Shown: in pieces, positions 8,989-16,760 of the stretch | Layout: every line of letters begins with the position of its first letter | Numbering within the stretch: position 1 is the first letter of the stretch | Source of the DNA: Porticoccus sp. | Lineage (GTDB): Bacteria; Pseudomonadota; Gammaproteobacteria; Pseudomonadales; Porticoccaceae | DNA length: 19,352 nucleotides | Assembly (NCBI GenBank): GCA_002685455.1 | Contig: NYXF01000104.1 | Coordinates: 1 to 19,352, forward strand | Direction: 5' to 3' | The notes under the pieces: generated by a model | Seen by the model: only the letters and a program-made list of their open reading frames with translations | Databases searched by the model: none | Told to the model about the DNA's origin: nothing | Made by a program: the position numbers and the translations under genes

Positions 8989-9585
8989 TCAATTTCTAAG
9001 ATAAAGCTTATAGGCAACCTGTCCAGCTAGGTTATCTCTGAGCAGCACCCAGTTTTTAGGAACTGTTGCTGTTGTTTGATGCCTTGTAGTTTCAATGTAA
9101 ATATAGGAAGGTTTTGAGAGCAACCCACCTCTTTCTAGAATTTCGCAACACATTGGAATTAAATTAGACATAAAAGGAGGATCCAAAAAAATTATGTCAA
9201 AAGGCTCCTTTATATTATTTTCATTTAGCCATGTAATTGCATCTGCTTTGATAATAGTCGTACTTTTGAGATTGAGTCGCGAACAACTTTTTTTCAAAGC
9301 TATATATGCAGAATGATCTTTCTCTATCATTGTAATATTTTTCGCTCCACGCGAGGCAGATTCAATTCCTAAAGATCCTGAGCCAGCGAAGAGATCTAGG
9401 CAGTTTGAATTTTTAACATCTTGGCTTATCCAATTGAAAAGAGTCTCTTTGATTCGACTTCCAGTGGGCCTTAAGCCGATGGTATCTGAAAAGATTATTT
9501 TTTGTCCCCGGAGCTCTCCTCCGATAATGCGAACTTGATTACTTGATTTATTTTTTGAAAATGTAAAATTATTTGAGTTTTTCAA
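8989..9585 (-). CDS. rsmD: 16S rRNA (guanine966-N2)-methyltransferase RsmD
   Basis: RsmD methylates N2 of G966 in 16S rRNA during 30S assembly. The protein contains RIIGGELRGQKI at the start of the domain, RPTGSRIKETLFNWI, SAM-binding motif LDLFAGSGSLG at 63-73 and the catalytic DPPF at 135-138. Length is 198 residues. The start is uncertain: the first possible initiator is TTG at 9585-9583, with an in-frame stop a short way upstream and no clear ribosome binding site. The domain itself begins near residue 18, and no later ATG precedes it. It is divergent from ftsY with a 62-base gap, as in many gammaproteobacteria. Confidence 0.94.
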   Translation of the reverse strand: MKNSNNFTFSKNKSSNQVRIIGGELRGQKIIFSDTIGLRPTGSRIKETLFNWISQDVKNSNCLDLFAGSGSLGIESASRGAKNITMIEKDHSAYIALKKSCSRLNLKSTTIIKADAITWLNENNIKEPFDIIFLDPPFMSNLIPMCCEILERGGLLSKPSYIYIETTRHQTTATVPKNWVLLRDNLAGQVAYKLYLRN

Positions 9586-9647
9586 AGCGTTTTTCTCATT
9601 TTAAAGTGGTAGCATACATTGTTATATTTCGTAGGGGGAGAATAATA

Positions 9648-10790
9648 TTGGGATCAGATACAAAAAAAAATTGTTCAGAGGACAAAGATATTAATATGAA
9701 GCCCGCCAAAAAAAAGACTTTTATGGGATTTTTTTCACGCTCTGAAAAAACTATGTCTGGCTCTAAAAATGAATTAGAAGAAAGTAACAATGAGATTCAA
9801 AATGTTGGTTCAGCATCAGAAGTCATAGATAGAAACACAGAGAAGTCTAGCGATTTAAATATCGAAAAAAATAGTATCAGGAATAAATTTCGTAACGCTC
9901 TTTCAAAAACGGGACTCAAAATTAATGACTTCTTTTTAACTGAACAAAAGATCGATGATTGTTTATTAGAAAATCTTGAAGATAAACTTATATTAGCAGA
10001 TGTTGGCATAGAAACGACAGAGGAAATAATTGACGAGCTCTCAGACCGTTTTAAGAGATCTAAGTCAGTTAATAAAAGTATATTATTTGAAAGCCTGCAA
10101 AAGATTTTAATAAAAAAACTTGCGGGCTCTCAGGAAAATTTAGAGATAGACCACAAAAAATCACCATTTATAATACTCGTTGTTGGTGTTAACGGAGTGG
10201 GTAAAACTACAACTATTGGAAAAATTGCCAGTCACTATAATAAAAAAAATAAAACTATTATGTTAGCAGCTGGGGATACGTTCAGAGCAGCTGCAGTTGA
10301 GCAACTCAGAGACTGGGGAAAAATTAATAACGCATCTGTAATTTCGCAAGGAACAGGAGCTGATAGTGCATCTGTAATATATGATGCTATTGAATCTGCA
10401 CGATCAAATGATATTGATATACTAATTGCTGATACAGCAGGAAGATTGCACACAAAAGATCACTTGATGGAAGAGCTAAAAAAAATTAAACGTGTAATTA
10501 CAAAAATCGATAGCTCGGCTCCTCACGAAGTTTTACTCGTCATAGATGCTGGGACCGGACAAAATGCTATAAATCAAATGAAAGAATTTAATAACGCTGT
10601 TACTGTAACTGGCTTAGTTATTACTAAGTTCGACGGGACAGCAAAAGGAGGAATTATTTTTTCGTTAGTGAAAAAATTCGGAGTACCCGTTCGTTTTGTT
10701 GGTTTGGGAGAAAATCTTGATGACTTACAACCATTCGATATTGACTTTTACGTACAAGCCCTGCTAGATGGCAGCAACCGGAATTCCTGA
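9648..10790 (+). CDS. ftsY: Signal recognition particle receptor FtsY
   Basis: FtsY is the membrane-associated GTPase that receives ribosomes carrying SRP and hands them to the translocon. I choose TTG at 9648 as start because GGGGGAG lies seven bases upstream, giving 380 residues; an ATG at 9696 (364 residues) is the alternative. The longer reading from 9573 would overlap rsmD and adds an unsupported N-terminus. Residues 1 to about 80 are a charged low-complexity A domain, shorter than in E. coli. The NG domain shows the P-loop GVNGVGKTT at 180-188, AAGDTFRAAAVEQLRDW, DTAGR at 262-266 and TKFDGTAKGG near 326-335. It is followed by ftsE after three bases, so ftsY-ftsE-ftsX form one operon. 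Confidence 0.97.
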   Translation: MGSDTKKNCSEDKDINMKPAKKKTFMGFFSRSEKTMSGSKNELEESNNEIQNVGSASEVIDRNTEKSSDLNIEKNSIRNKFRNALSKTGLKINDFFLTEQKIDDCLLENLEDKLILADVGIETTEEIIDELSDRFKRSKSVNKSILFESLQKILIKKLAGSQENLEIDHKKSPFIILVVGVNGVGKTTTIGKIASHYNKKNKTIMLAAGDTFRAAAVEQLRDWGKINNASVISQGTGADSASVIYDAIESARSNDIDILIADTAGRLHTKDHLMEELKKIKRVITKIDSSAPHEVLLVIDAGTGQNAINQMKEFNNAVTVTGLVITKFDGTAKGGIIFSLVKKFGVPVRFVGLGENLDDLQPFDIDFYVQALLDGSNRNS

Positions 10791-10793
10791 CGT

Positions 10794-11474
10794 ATGATTT
10801 TTTTTGATAAAGTCAGTAAACGATATCCCTCTGGAAATCAGGCCTTAACAAACTTGAGTTTCGAACTAGGGATAGGCGAAATGGCTTTTTTAACTGGGCG
10901 CTCTGGTGCTGGAAAGAGCACCCTCCTTAAGCTGATCATTTTAATGGAAAGGCTAACGAGTGGTCAGTTGCTCATTGATGGAAAGAACCTCAGCCGTATT
11001 AAGCGTAATCAAATTCCGATATATAGGCGAAATATAGGGGTTGTATTTCAAAACCATCAGTTGCTTTTTGATAGAAACATATTCGATAACGTTGCATTAC
11101 CACTAATAATCTCAGGTTTGCGGCCACGTGACATCGAGAGAAGAGTCAGGGCTGCTCTTGATAAAGTTGGTCTATCAGGTAAAGAAAAAATGAATCCAAT
11201 TTTGTTATCAGGAGGAGAACAGCAGCGATTAGGAATAGCGAGGGCCATTGTTCATAAGCCAAAAATATTACTGGCTGATGAGCCTACTGGAAATCTTGAT
11301 CCCCAGTTATCTGAAGAAATTATGAATGTTTTTAAAAGATTTTGTGAAGCCGGTGCAACAGTACTCATAGCCTCTCATGACTTGGAGCTTGTTTATTCTA
11401 TGAAACAACGCTTATTGAAGCTAGAGGGAGGTTTTTTAGTGGAGGATATAAATTTTTATGATTCAGAATCGTAG
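10794..11474 (+). CDS. ftsE: Cell division ATP-binding protein FtsE
   Basis: FtsE is the ATPase of the FtsEX complex, which sits in the divisome and uses ATP hydrolysis to activate septal peptidoglycan hydrolases through periplasmic activators (EnvC in E. coli). It is not a transporter. The 226-residue protein has Walker A GRSGAGKS at 35-42, a Q-loop VVFQNHQ near 83-89, the signature LSGGE at 138-142, Walker B ILLADE at 158-163 and switch His195. The IFDNVALPL segment is typical of FtsE and LolD-type ATPases; the neighbours decide for FtsE. It starts three bases after the ftsY stop and overlaps ftsX by 17 bases. Confidence 0.97.
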   Translation: MIFFDKVSKRYPSGNQALTNLSFELGIGEMAFLTGRSGAGKSTLLKLIILMERLTSGQLLIDGKNLSRIKRNQIPIYRRNIGVVFQNHQLLFDRNIFDNVALPLIISGLRPRDIERRVRAALDKVGLSGKEKMNPILLSGGEQQRLGIARAIVHKPKILLADEPTGNLDPQLSEEIMNVFKRFCEAGATVLIASHDLELVYSMKQRLLKLEGGFLVEDINFYDSES

Positions 11475-12468
11475 GCGAAAAGTTGAGGCTAAAACACCCT
11501 TAAGTTTGTCATCTAGATATGATTTGCATAAAAAAACTTTTGTTGCTGGAATCCAAAGTTATTTTTACAGTCATCACGTGGCTTGCCGAAGTGCAGTCCA
11601 TAGAATATTTATAGAACGTTTCCAATTTTTAAGTATCTCGTTTGTTGTCGCAATAGCATTGAGTCTACCTTCTGTATTTTATATTGCAGTAATTAATCTT
11701 GAGAAAATAGCTGATATAACAGATAGTTCTAACAGAATTACTATATTTTTAAAGCTTTCAGCTACAGAGACAGAAATTAAAGACTTTAGGGATAAGTTAA
11801 GCCAAGATAGCGAAATTTTAGCTGTCAAATATATATCTAGACAACAGGGTCTTGAAGAATTCCAGAAAGATTACGGTCTCGGTGACGTGCTAGAAATGTT
11901 GGATGAAAATCCATTGCCAGCAGTGCTCATTATTCAGCCAGGCAGCAATGTCGAAAATAATTCAGAATCCGTTAAAAAGTTAGTCACTGAATTAAAAGGG
12001 GAGAGACTCGTAAAAAATGTTCAAGTTGACATGATTTGGCTAAAGAGATTGCAAGCAATATTGTTGGTTGGTGAAAGACTATCACTAACTCTTGGTGTCA
12101 TTTTGGTTTTTGCGGCATTATTAATTATTAGTAACGCAGTCGGGTTGGCTTTAAATAGCCGTAGTAATGAAGTTGTAGTTATCAAGCTCATAGGAGGCAC
12201 TGATGGTTATGTTCGCCGGCCATTTCTGTATACTGGATTTTTATATGGCATTTTAGGTGGAACTTTATCATGGATTTTTAGTGCCATTACTATCTATTGG
12301 TTATCAGTGCCTGTAAGTAAGCTTTCTACTTTATATCACAGCTCTTTTAAACTAGAGGGTTTAAGTCTTTTCGGTTTGGTACCACTTTTAATTATAGGTG
12401 TAAGTCTTGGCTTGCTTGGTGCGTTGTTGGCAGTTTCAAGACAGCTATCAACTATTGAGCCTAAATAA
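11458..12468 (+). CDS. ftsX: Cell division membrane protein FtsX
   Basis: FtsX is the inner-membrane partner of FtsE. The 336-residue protein has a cytoplasmic N-terminal extension of about 55 residues, then four likely membrane helices near 57-78, 208-231, 256-281 and 305-326. A large periplasmic domain lies between the first and second helices (about 80-205). That domain carries the family segment ITIFLKL and ends in VQVDMIWLKRLQAI, which in FtsX precedes the membrane. The start ATG lies inside ftsE, with GGAGGA 11 bases upstream; no other in-frame ATG precedes the first helix. Periplasmic activators such as EnvC and the amidases are not in this window. Confidence 0.95.
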   Translation: MIQNRRRKVEAKTPLSLSSRYDLHKKTFVAGIQSYFYSHHVACRSAVHRIFIERFQFLSISFVVAIALSLPSVFYIAVINLEKIADITDSSNRITIFLKLSATETEIKDFRDKLSQDSEILAVKYISRQQGLEEFQKDYGLGDVLEMLDENPLPAVLIIQPGSNVENNSESVKKLVTELKGERLVKNVQVDMIWLKRLQAILLVGERLSLTLGVILVFAALLIISNAVGLALNSRSNEVVVIKLIGGTDGYVRRPFLYTGFLYGILGGTLSWIFSAITIYWLSVPVSKLSTLYHSSFKLEGLSLFGLVPLLIIGVSLGLLGALLAVSRQLSTIEPK

Positions 12469-12474
12469 TTTTTA

Positions 12475-12504
12475 TTGATTTAAAACAGTTAGTTATGCTA
12501 TATT
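12475..12504 (+). promoter_or_regulatory. Sigma-70 type promoter for rpoH
   Basis: TTGATT (12475-12480) and TATATT (12499-12504) are separated by 18 bases and lie directly after the ftsX stop. Transcription would start near 12511, giving a leader of about 60 AT-rich bases. I see no sigma-24 type (GAACTT / TCTGA) promoter in the gap, although in E. coli rpoH has one. Confidence 0.55.
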
Positions 12505-12555
12505 AATGTTATAGCGTTAAATTTTTAACAAAAGTTACTTTAAAATTTATTTTTG

Positions 12556-12568
12556 GATTTTTGAAATC
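12556..12568 (+). promoter_or_regulatory. Small hairpin at the rpoH translation start
   Basis: GATTT-TTG-AAATC is a perfect five-bp inverted repeat ending three bases before the rpoH ATG. The first base of its left arm overlaps the only SD-like GGA (12555-12557). The stem is mostly A-U and would be weak, so a temperature-sensing role is speculative. Confidence 0.3.
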
Positions 12569-12571
12569 ATC

Positions 12572-13423
12572 ATGAGCAAAAATTTACAACCTTTAGATTG
12601 GATGGCTCCTGGAGCAAATATAGCTGCGTATATTCAAGGTGCCAATGCCGTAGGACTTCTTTCAGTTGAAGAGGAGCGCTCCCTTGCCGAAGATCTTTAT
12701 TATAACGAAGATCTTGATGCCGCAAGACGATTGGTTATGTCTCATCTTCGTTTTGTTGTTTATATTGCCCGATCTTATAATGGTTATGGCTTACCCTTGG
12801 GTGATCTCATTCAAGAAGGAAACGTAGGTTTAATGAAAGCGGTTAAGCGCTTCAATCCTGAAAAAAACGTTCGTTTAGTTTCTTTCGCAGTACATTGGAT
12901 CAAAGCTGAGATACACGAATATGTCTTAAGAAATTGGCGTATAGTTAAAGTTGCTACAACAAAAGCTCAACGAAAACTGTTTTTTAATTTACGCGGCGCA
13001 AAAAAGAATCTATCTTGGCTTACCAATAAGGAAGCCCAAGCAATAGCAGAAGATCTTGGTGTAGATATTTCCCAAGTTATGGAAATGGAGAAACGTCTCT
13101 CAAATTACGATGAGTGCTTTGATTCTTCTTCAGATGAAGAGGACGATGCCCATCAGGCACCCGTGCTTTATTTAGAGGATAAAGAAGCTGATCCAGCTAC
13201 ATTGGTTGAGTCTGCAGAAACGATGGATAATAGCCATAATCTTATGGTTGAAGCACTGGATAAATTAGATAATCGTAGTCGAGATATCATAAAAAGTCGC
13301 TGGCTAAAAGATGAAAAAGATACATTACATGAGCTAGCTGCAAGGTATAATGTTTCTGCTGAACGGATAAGGCAGCTTGAAAAAAATGCAATGAAAAAAG
13401 TTCGTCTGACTATGGAAACATGA
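12572..13423 (+). CDS. rpoH: RNA polymerase sigma-32 factor RpoH
   Basis: RpoH directs RNA polymerase to heat-shock promoters. The 283-residue protein has sigma region 2 at about 54-123, with [32 protein letters not shown] and [20 protein letters not shown]. The RpoH box QRKLFFNLR at 133-141 separates it from other sigma-70 members. Region 4 lies at about 250-278 ([18 protein letters not shown]). An acidic linker (SSSDEEDD) lies between regions. Placement right after ftsY-ftsE-ftsX is the classical gammaproteobacterial order. The gene has its own probable promoter and a strong terminator. The translation start has almost no Shine-Dalgarno sequence, fitting tight translational control, which is well known for rpoH in E. 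coli. Confidence 0.97.
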   Translation: MSKNLQPLDWMAPGANIAAYIQGANAVGLLSVEEERSLAEDLYYNEDLDAARRLVMSHLRFVVYIARSYNGYGLPLGDLIQEGNVGLMKAVKRFNPEKNVRLVSFAVHWIKAEIHEYVLRNWRIVKVATTKAQRKLFFNLRGAKKNLSWLTNKEAQAIAEDLGVDISQVMEMEKRLSNYDECFDSSSDEEDDAHQAPVLYLEDKEADPATLVESAETMDNSHNLMVEALDKLDNRSRDIIKSRWLKDEKDTLHELAARYNVSAERIRQLEKNAMKKVRLTMET

Positions 13424-13450
13424 GCTTCAATAAACTGTAAGCTCAAATAG

Positions 13451-13474
13451 CCGCACTTTGTGCGGTTTTTTTTT
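13451..13474 (+). terminator. Rho-independent terminator of rpoH
   Basis: CCGCAC-TTT-GTGCGG (13451-13465) is a perfect GC-rich six-bp stem with a three-base loop, followed by nine T residues. It lies 27 bases after the rpoH stop and is the strongest terminator in the window. Confidence 0.92.
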
Positions 13475-13522
13475 AAGCAATTTTGATACTCCCAAGAAGT
13501 TAATTAATAAAATAAACGTGAA

Positions 13523-13924
13523 ATGAATATATTAGGATGCATTACAGCTTTACTAGGTTTTTTTGCTGTTGCATTGGGCGCTTTTGGGGCTCATGCACTA
13601 AAAAATAGCGCCTCACCAGAAATGCTAAATATTTGGCAAACTGCTGTTCACTATCAAATGTTTCATGTATTGGCTCTATTATCGGTAATTCTATTAGAGC
13701 GCTTAGACGCTAACGTTAGGATGCAATGGAGCATCGTCGGGTGGCTTTTCGTAATGGGATGCGTTATTTTTTCAGGTAGCCTTTATTTATTAGTTATCAC
13801 CGAGATTCAGTTATTTGGCGCTATAACTCCAATAGGCGGGAGTTTATTTTTAGCTGGTTGGATCGGATTATTCTATTGTTTAGTGACTATTTCGAAGAAA
13901 AATAAACCTCAGCTACCTGATTGA
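13523..13924 (+). CDS. DUF423 family inner-membrane protein
   Basis: This 133-residue, very hydrophobic protein has about four membrane helices. It carries the DUF423 (YgdD-like) features: GAFGAHAL at 19-26, WQTAVHYQMFHVLAL, FSGSLYLL and ITPIGGSLFLAGW. Its role is not known to me; family members are small inner-membrane proteins of unknown function. It begins a plus-strand group with trmB 15 bases later. The start ATG has only a weak upstream purine stretch. A TTGATA hexamer at 13483-13488 and TAAAAT at 13508-13513 could be a promoter, but the 19-base spacing is poor and would leave a very short leader. Confidence 0.88.
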   Translation: MNILGCITALLGFFAVALGAFGAHALKNSASPEMLNIWQTAVHYQMFHVLALLSVILLERLDANVRMQWSIVGWLFVMGCVIFSGSLYLLVITEIQLFGAITPIGGSLFLAGWIGLFYCLVTISKKNKPQLPD

Positions 13925-13939
13925 TACTTCTTAAAGAAA

Positions 13940-14653
13940 ATGGAGCCGCTACAATTGGAAAATCCTAGGCCTGAATTTAAAAAAAAATCTGTAAAGAGTT
14001 ATGTGTTGCGAACTAGTAGGATTACAGATCGACAAAAATTAGCTTTTAAAAGATATTGGATAAACTTTGGCTTAAGTCTTTATGACGGCGTGTTTAATTC
14101 GATCTCACAGTTTGGTCGGAGTGCTCCTCAAGTTCTAGAAATTGGATTTGGAATGGGAGAATCTTTATTTGAAATGACCCAGCTTGAGCCAGATAAAGAT
14201 TTTATAGGTATTGAGGTACACACTCCGGGCGTTGGAAGATTAATAAATAATGCTGGAGTTCATGCGTTAAAAAATCTTAAAGTATATATGGCGGACGCCA
14301 AAGACGTTCTAGAAGATTGCATCATTGATAGCAGCCTGCATCGTATACAAGTATATTTTCCTGATCCATGGCATAAGAAAAAACACAATAAGCGTCGCTT
14401 GATACAAGCTGAATTTGTTGAATTTATGAGATCTAAATTAGAGGTAGGAGGCCTATTACATTTAGCTACTGATTGGGAGCCTTATGCAGAGCAGATGTTG
14501 AACGTGATGGAGAATTCTGCTGGATATGAAAACTTAGCTGGTCAGGGAAATTACTCTAAAAAACCGGATTTTCGACCAGTTACCAAGTTCGAATTTAGAG
14601 GGAAAAGGTTAGGGCATAAAGTTCGGGATCTTTTGTATACCAGAATATCATAG
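13940..14653 (+). CDS. trmB: tRNA (guanine46-N7)-methyltransferase TrmB
   Basis: TrmB methylates N7 of G46 in the variable loop of several tRNAs. The 237-residue protein is of normal length. SAM-binding motif I is EIGFGMGES at 67-75, followed by the acidic IEVH at 91-94. The catalytic block YFPDPWHKKKHNKRR spans 139-153, and the tRNA-binding C-terminal RPVTKFEFRGKRLGH spans 212-226. All are characteristic of TrmB. The ATG follows the DUF423 stop by 15 bases, so the two are probably cotranscribed. The ribosome binding site (AAAGAAA) is weak. Confidence 0.97.
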   Translation: MEPLQLENPRPEFKKKSVKSYVLRTSRITDRQKLAFKRYWINFGLSLYDGVFNSISQFGRSAPQVLEIGFGMGESLFEMTQLEPDKDFIGIEVHTPGVGRLINNAGVHALKNLKVYMADAKDVLEDCIIDSSLHRIQVYFPDPWHKKKHNKRRLIQAEFVEFMRSKLEVGGLLHLATDWEPYAEQMLNVMENSAGYENLAGQGNYSKKPDFRPVTKFEFRGKRLGHKVRDLLYTRIS

Positions 14654-14667
14654 GTTATCGTATGTAT

Positions 14668-14677
14668 CTGATATCAG
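14668..14677. repeat. Ten-bp palindrome between trmB and elbB
   Basis: CTGATATCAG is a perfect palindrome 15 bases after the trmB stop and 40 before the elbB start. It could be an operator or the base of a very short hairpin, but no T-tract follows. Chance is possible. Confidence 0.3.
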
Positions 14678-14716
14678 GTTTAAGTTGAAAAATTATCACC
14701 GTATGGGAGGTATATT

Positions 14717-15379
14717 GTGAATAAAAAAGTGGCCGTTGTTCTATCTGGTTGTGGAGTTTTTGATGGCTCAGAAGTATACGAAGCAGTGATTACACTATTA
14801 TGCTTAGATAAACTAGATTTGAAGGTGCAATGTTTTGCCCCTGATATACAACAAATGCATGTAGTTGACCATTTAAACGGAAATATTAATGAAAACGATA
14901 CAAGAAATGTCTTAGTTGAGTCGGCAAGATTAGTTCGAGGCGACATAAAAAATTTGGCTGAAGCTAGGGAAGAAGATTTTGATGCTGTTCTAATTCCTGG
15001 TGGTTTTGGCGCTGCAAAAAATTTATCGAATTTTTCTACTGAAGGGCCAAATCTCTTACTAAACGAAGATTTAAAATATTTTGTTCAGGCAATGCACAGA
15101 GCTAAGAAACCAGTAGGTGCTATGTGTATTGCTCCAGCAATGGTGGGTATATTATTTGGTAAAGGTGCCGTATTTACTATTGGTAACGATAAATCGACTG
15201 CGGAGTCTATCGAGAAAACTGGGGCTATCCACAAAATATGTGGTGTTGATGAAATATGTATCGATGAGGACAATATTTTAATAACAACCCCAGCCTACAT
15301 GTTAGCGAACAGAATAAGCGAGGCGGCGGCTGGTATCGAAAAACTAGTAGTGGCAGTATATGCTCGTATAAAGCATTAA
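14717..15379 (+). CDS. elbB: ElbB-like DJ-1/PfpI family glyoxalase
   Basis: ElbB belongs to the DJ-1/PfpI superfamily. The E. coli member has weak glyoxalase activity and has been linked to isoprenoid production, but its physiological role is not settled. The 220-residue protein is collinear with E. coli ElbB: VVLSGCGVFDGSEVYEAV, CFAPDIQQMHVVDHLNG, TRNVLVESARLVRGDI, PGGFGAAKNLSNF and the nucleophile elbow MCIAPAM with Cys137. The C-terminus has TTPAYMLANRISEAAAGIEKLV. The start is GTG at 14717 with GGGAGG six bases upstream, a strong site. It lies 63 bases after trmB, in line with it, and may share a transcript. Confidence 0.94.
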   Translation: MNKKVAVVLSGCGVFDGSEVYEAVITLLCLDKLDLKVQCFAPDIQQMHVVDHLNGNINENDTRNVLVESARLVRGDIKNLAEAREEDFDAVLIPGGFGAAKNLSNFSTEGPNLLLNEDLKYFVQAMHRAKKPVGAMCIAPAMVGILFGKGAVFTIGNDKSTAESIEKTGAIHKICGVDEICIDEDNILITTPAYMLANRISEAAAGIEKLVVAVYARIKH

Positions 15380-15401
15380 CGAACTATAAACTTTAAGCCA
15401 T

Positions 15402-15893
15402 ATGATAAGTATTAATTCAGACGATTTTTGGTTATATTCTAAAATACAATATTCTAAACCTGGCGTTGAGGAGTACTGTTTAAGTCTCCAGAATTTTTAT
15501 GGCGGCAATGTGAATATCCTTTTGTTCTGTAGTTGGTTAGGTTGTTCGAGCATAAAGCTTTCAACAAGAGATATTATCTTAGCATCTAAATCGGTCTATC
15601 AGTGGGAGCTTGACGTTGTGCAGTCTTTAAGGAGAGCTAGAAAATTTATACCTCAATTAGTTTTAACCATAAAGCATGAAAGCATTGTTGATTCTCTGCG
15701 GAAACTAGAGCTTATCTCAGAGAGGGCCGAACAAAGCATTTTATGTGAATGGGCAAATTCACAAGATCTTGAAATCAAAACTGAAAAAAATTCAGAATGT
15801 TCAGTAACTAATATCAATAAATACCTAATTATCTTGGATGCACCAATTTTGTCATTACGTAACAAGTTATTTTCTTACAAAAATATGACTTGA
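15402..15893 (+). CDS. TIGR02444/DUF2390 family protein of unknown function
   Basis: This 163-residue cytoplasmic protein matches the small TIGR02444 (DUF2390) family as I recall it: an aromatic start DDFWLYSKIQY, then KPGVEEYCLSLQNFYGGNVNILLF (residues about 19-42) and W45-L. Further on are VYQWELDVVQSLRRARK and a mostly helical remainder. No catalytic motif or membrane segment is evident. The C-terminal third (after about residue 120) is rich in charged and polar residues and looks less conserved. It starts 22 bases after the elbB stop with a poor ribosome binding site and is likely cotranscribed. No function is known to me. Confidence 0.8.
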   Translation: MISINSDDFWLYSKIQYSKPGVEEYCLSLQNFYGGNVNILLFCSWLGCSSIKLSTRDIILASKSVYQWELDVVQSLRRARKFIPQLVLTIKHESIVDSLRKLELISERAEQSILCEWANSQDLEIKTEKNSECSVTNINKYLIILDAPILSLRNKLFSYKNMT

Positions 15894-15925
15894 TTCAGTT
15901 TAAACATTAGTATGATGCGGCTTTT

Positions 15926-15931
15926 TATAAT
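15926..15931 (+). promoter_or_regulatory. Candidate -10 element for the FKBP gene
   Basis: TATAAT is a perfect -10 hexamer 36 bases before the FKBP start codon. The -35 region at 17 bases upstream (AACATT) is a poor match. Another pair, TTGATT at 15890-15895 and TATGAT at 15911-15916, has a short 15-base spacer. The gap probably contains a promoter, but I cannot say which. Confidence 0.35.
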
Positions 15932-15966
15932 TTCTCTGTTATCATAAAACAAAAAAGGATGATCTT

Positions 15967-16737
15967 ATGAAATCTGTTAATTTAGTCTTATTTTTCATAG
16001 CAACTTTAGGCTTATTTGCTTGCACTGAAAAAAAAGAATCAACGGTTCTTGATTCAAAAAAAGAAACTACAACTGATGGTATAGAAACTGAAAATAAACT
16101 AAGAACAGACATTGAAAAGTTCAGTTATATAGTTGGTGGTGATGTGGGCCTGCAGTTTTTTCAGTCTCAAACAGATATTGATATAGATGCTTTTGCTCTT
16201 GGGATGCAAGACACAATAAATAATAATCGCCCTAGATTATCAAAGAAAGACGCAGAGAAAATTGTAAAAAATTATTATGAGCAGCAACAAAAGAAAGCTG
16301 CTGATTTCCAAGAAAAAGCAAAAGCTATAGCATTGAAAAATTATGATGAAGGCTCAGAGTTTCTATCTAAAAATAAAACAAAACCTGGTGTTGTCACCAC
16401 TCAAAGTGGTCTTCAATACAAAATTATAATTCCCGGTACAGGCAAATCGCCAAAAGCAGACAGTGATGTTCTTGTACATTACAAGGGTACTTACATTGAT
16501 GGGCGTGAATTTGACTCTTCTTCCCAGCATGATGGTGCAAAAGCAGCCAAAATAAACTTAGCTGAAGTTATACCAGGCTGGACTGAAGCGCTACAACTCA
16601 TGAAAGAAGGCAGTAAGTGGATGATCTACTTGCCTCCTCAGATCGCATATGGTGAGCAAGGATCTATGCCCACAATTGAGCCAATGACAACTCTTATCTT
16701 CGAAGTAGAATTGGAGCAAGTTATTGCGACCAAATAA
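15967..16737 (+). CDS. FKBP-type peptidyl-prolyl isomerase, predicted lipoprotein (Mip/FkpA-like)
   Basis: This protein catalyses cis-trans isomerisation of prolyl bonds and probably helps fold envelope proteins. The first 19 residues are a lipoprotein signal peptide with lipobox LFAC, the modified Cys being residue 19. Thr20 follows it, so an outer-membrane location is likely. Next comes a polar linker (20-46), then a helical N-terminal FKBP dimerisation domain (about 47-150, beginning KFSYIVGGDVG). The C-terminal FKBP domain (163-252) keeps the binding-pocket residues: Tyr172, Phe182, Asp183, Val201, Ile202, Trp205, Tyr228 and Phe245. Residues 60-135 include long Lys/Glu/Gln-rich helices, as in Mip and FkpA. 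A good AAGGAT ribosome binding site precedes the ATG. Whether it is the FkpA or Mip counterpart cannot be decided by eye. Confidence 0.93.
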   Translation: MKSVNLVLFFIATLGLFACTEKKESTVLDSKKETTTDGIETENKLRTDIEKFSYIVGGDVGLQFFQSQTDIDIDAFALGMQDTINNNRPRLSKKDAEKIVKNYYEQQQKKAADFQEKAKAIALKNYDEGSEFLSKNKTKPGVVTTQSGLQYKIIIPGTGKSPKADSDVLVHYKGTYIDGREFDSSSQHDGAKAAKINLAEVIPGWTEALQLMKEGSKWMIYLPPQIAYGEQGSMPTIEPMTTLIFEVELEQVIATK

Positions 16738-16760
16738 TATATAATAAGATCAATTATTTG
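16731..16760. repeat. AT-rich inverted repeat across the convergent FKBP and lrgB stops
   Basis: CAAATAAT (16731-16738) and ATTATTTG (16753-16760) are perfect eight-bp complements separated by 14 bases. They span both stop codons. The stem is too AT-rich for a convincing bidirectional terminator, but no better candidate exists in the 16-base gap. Confidence 0.4.

Noticed and set aside
10794..12468. An ABC exporter pair (LolD/MacB-like ATPase with permease).
   Set aside because: The ATPase could resemble LolD, but the gene order ftsY-ATPase-membrane protein-rpoH and the FtsX-type topology make FtsE-FtsX the clear call.
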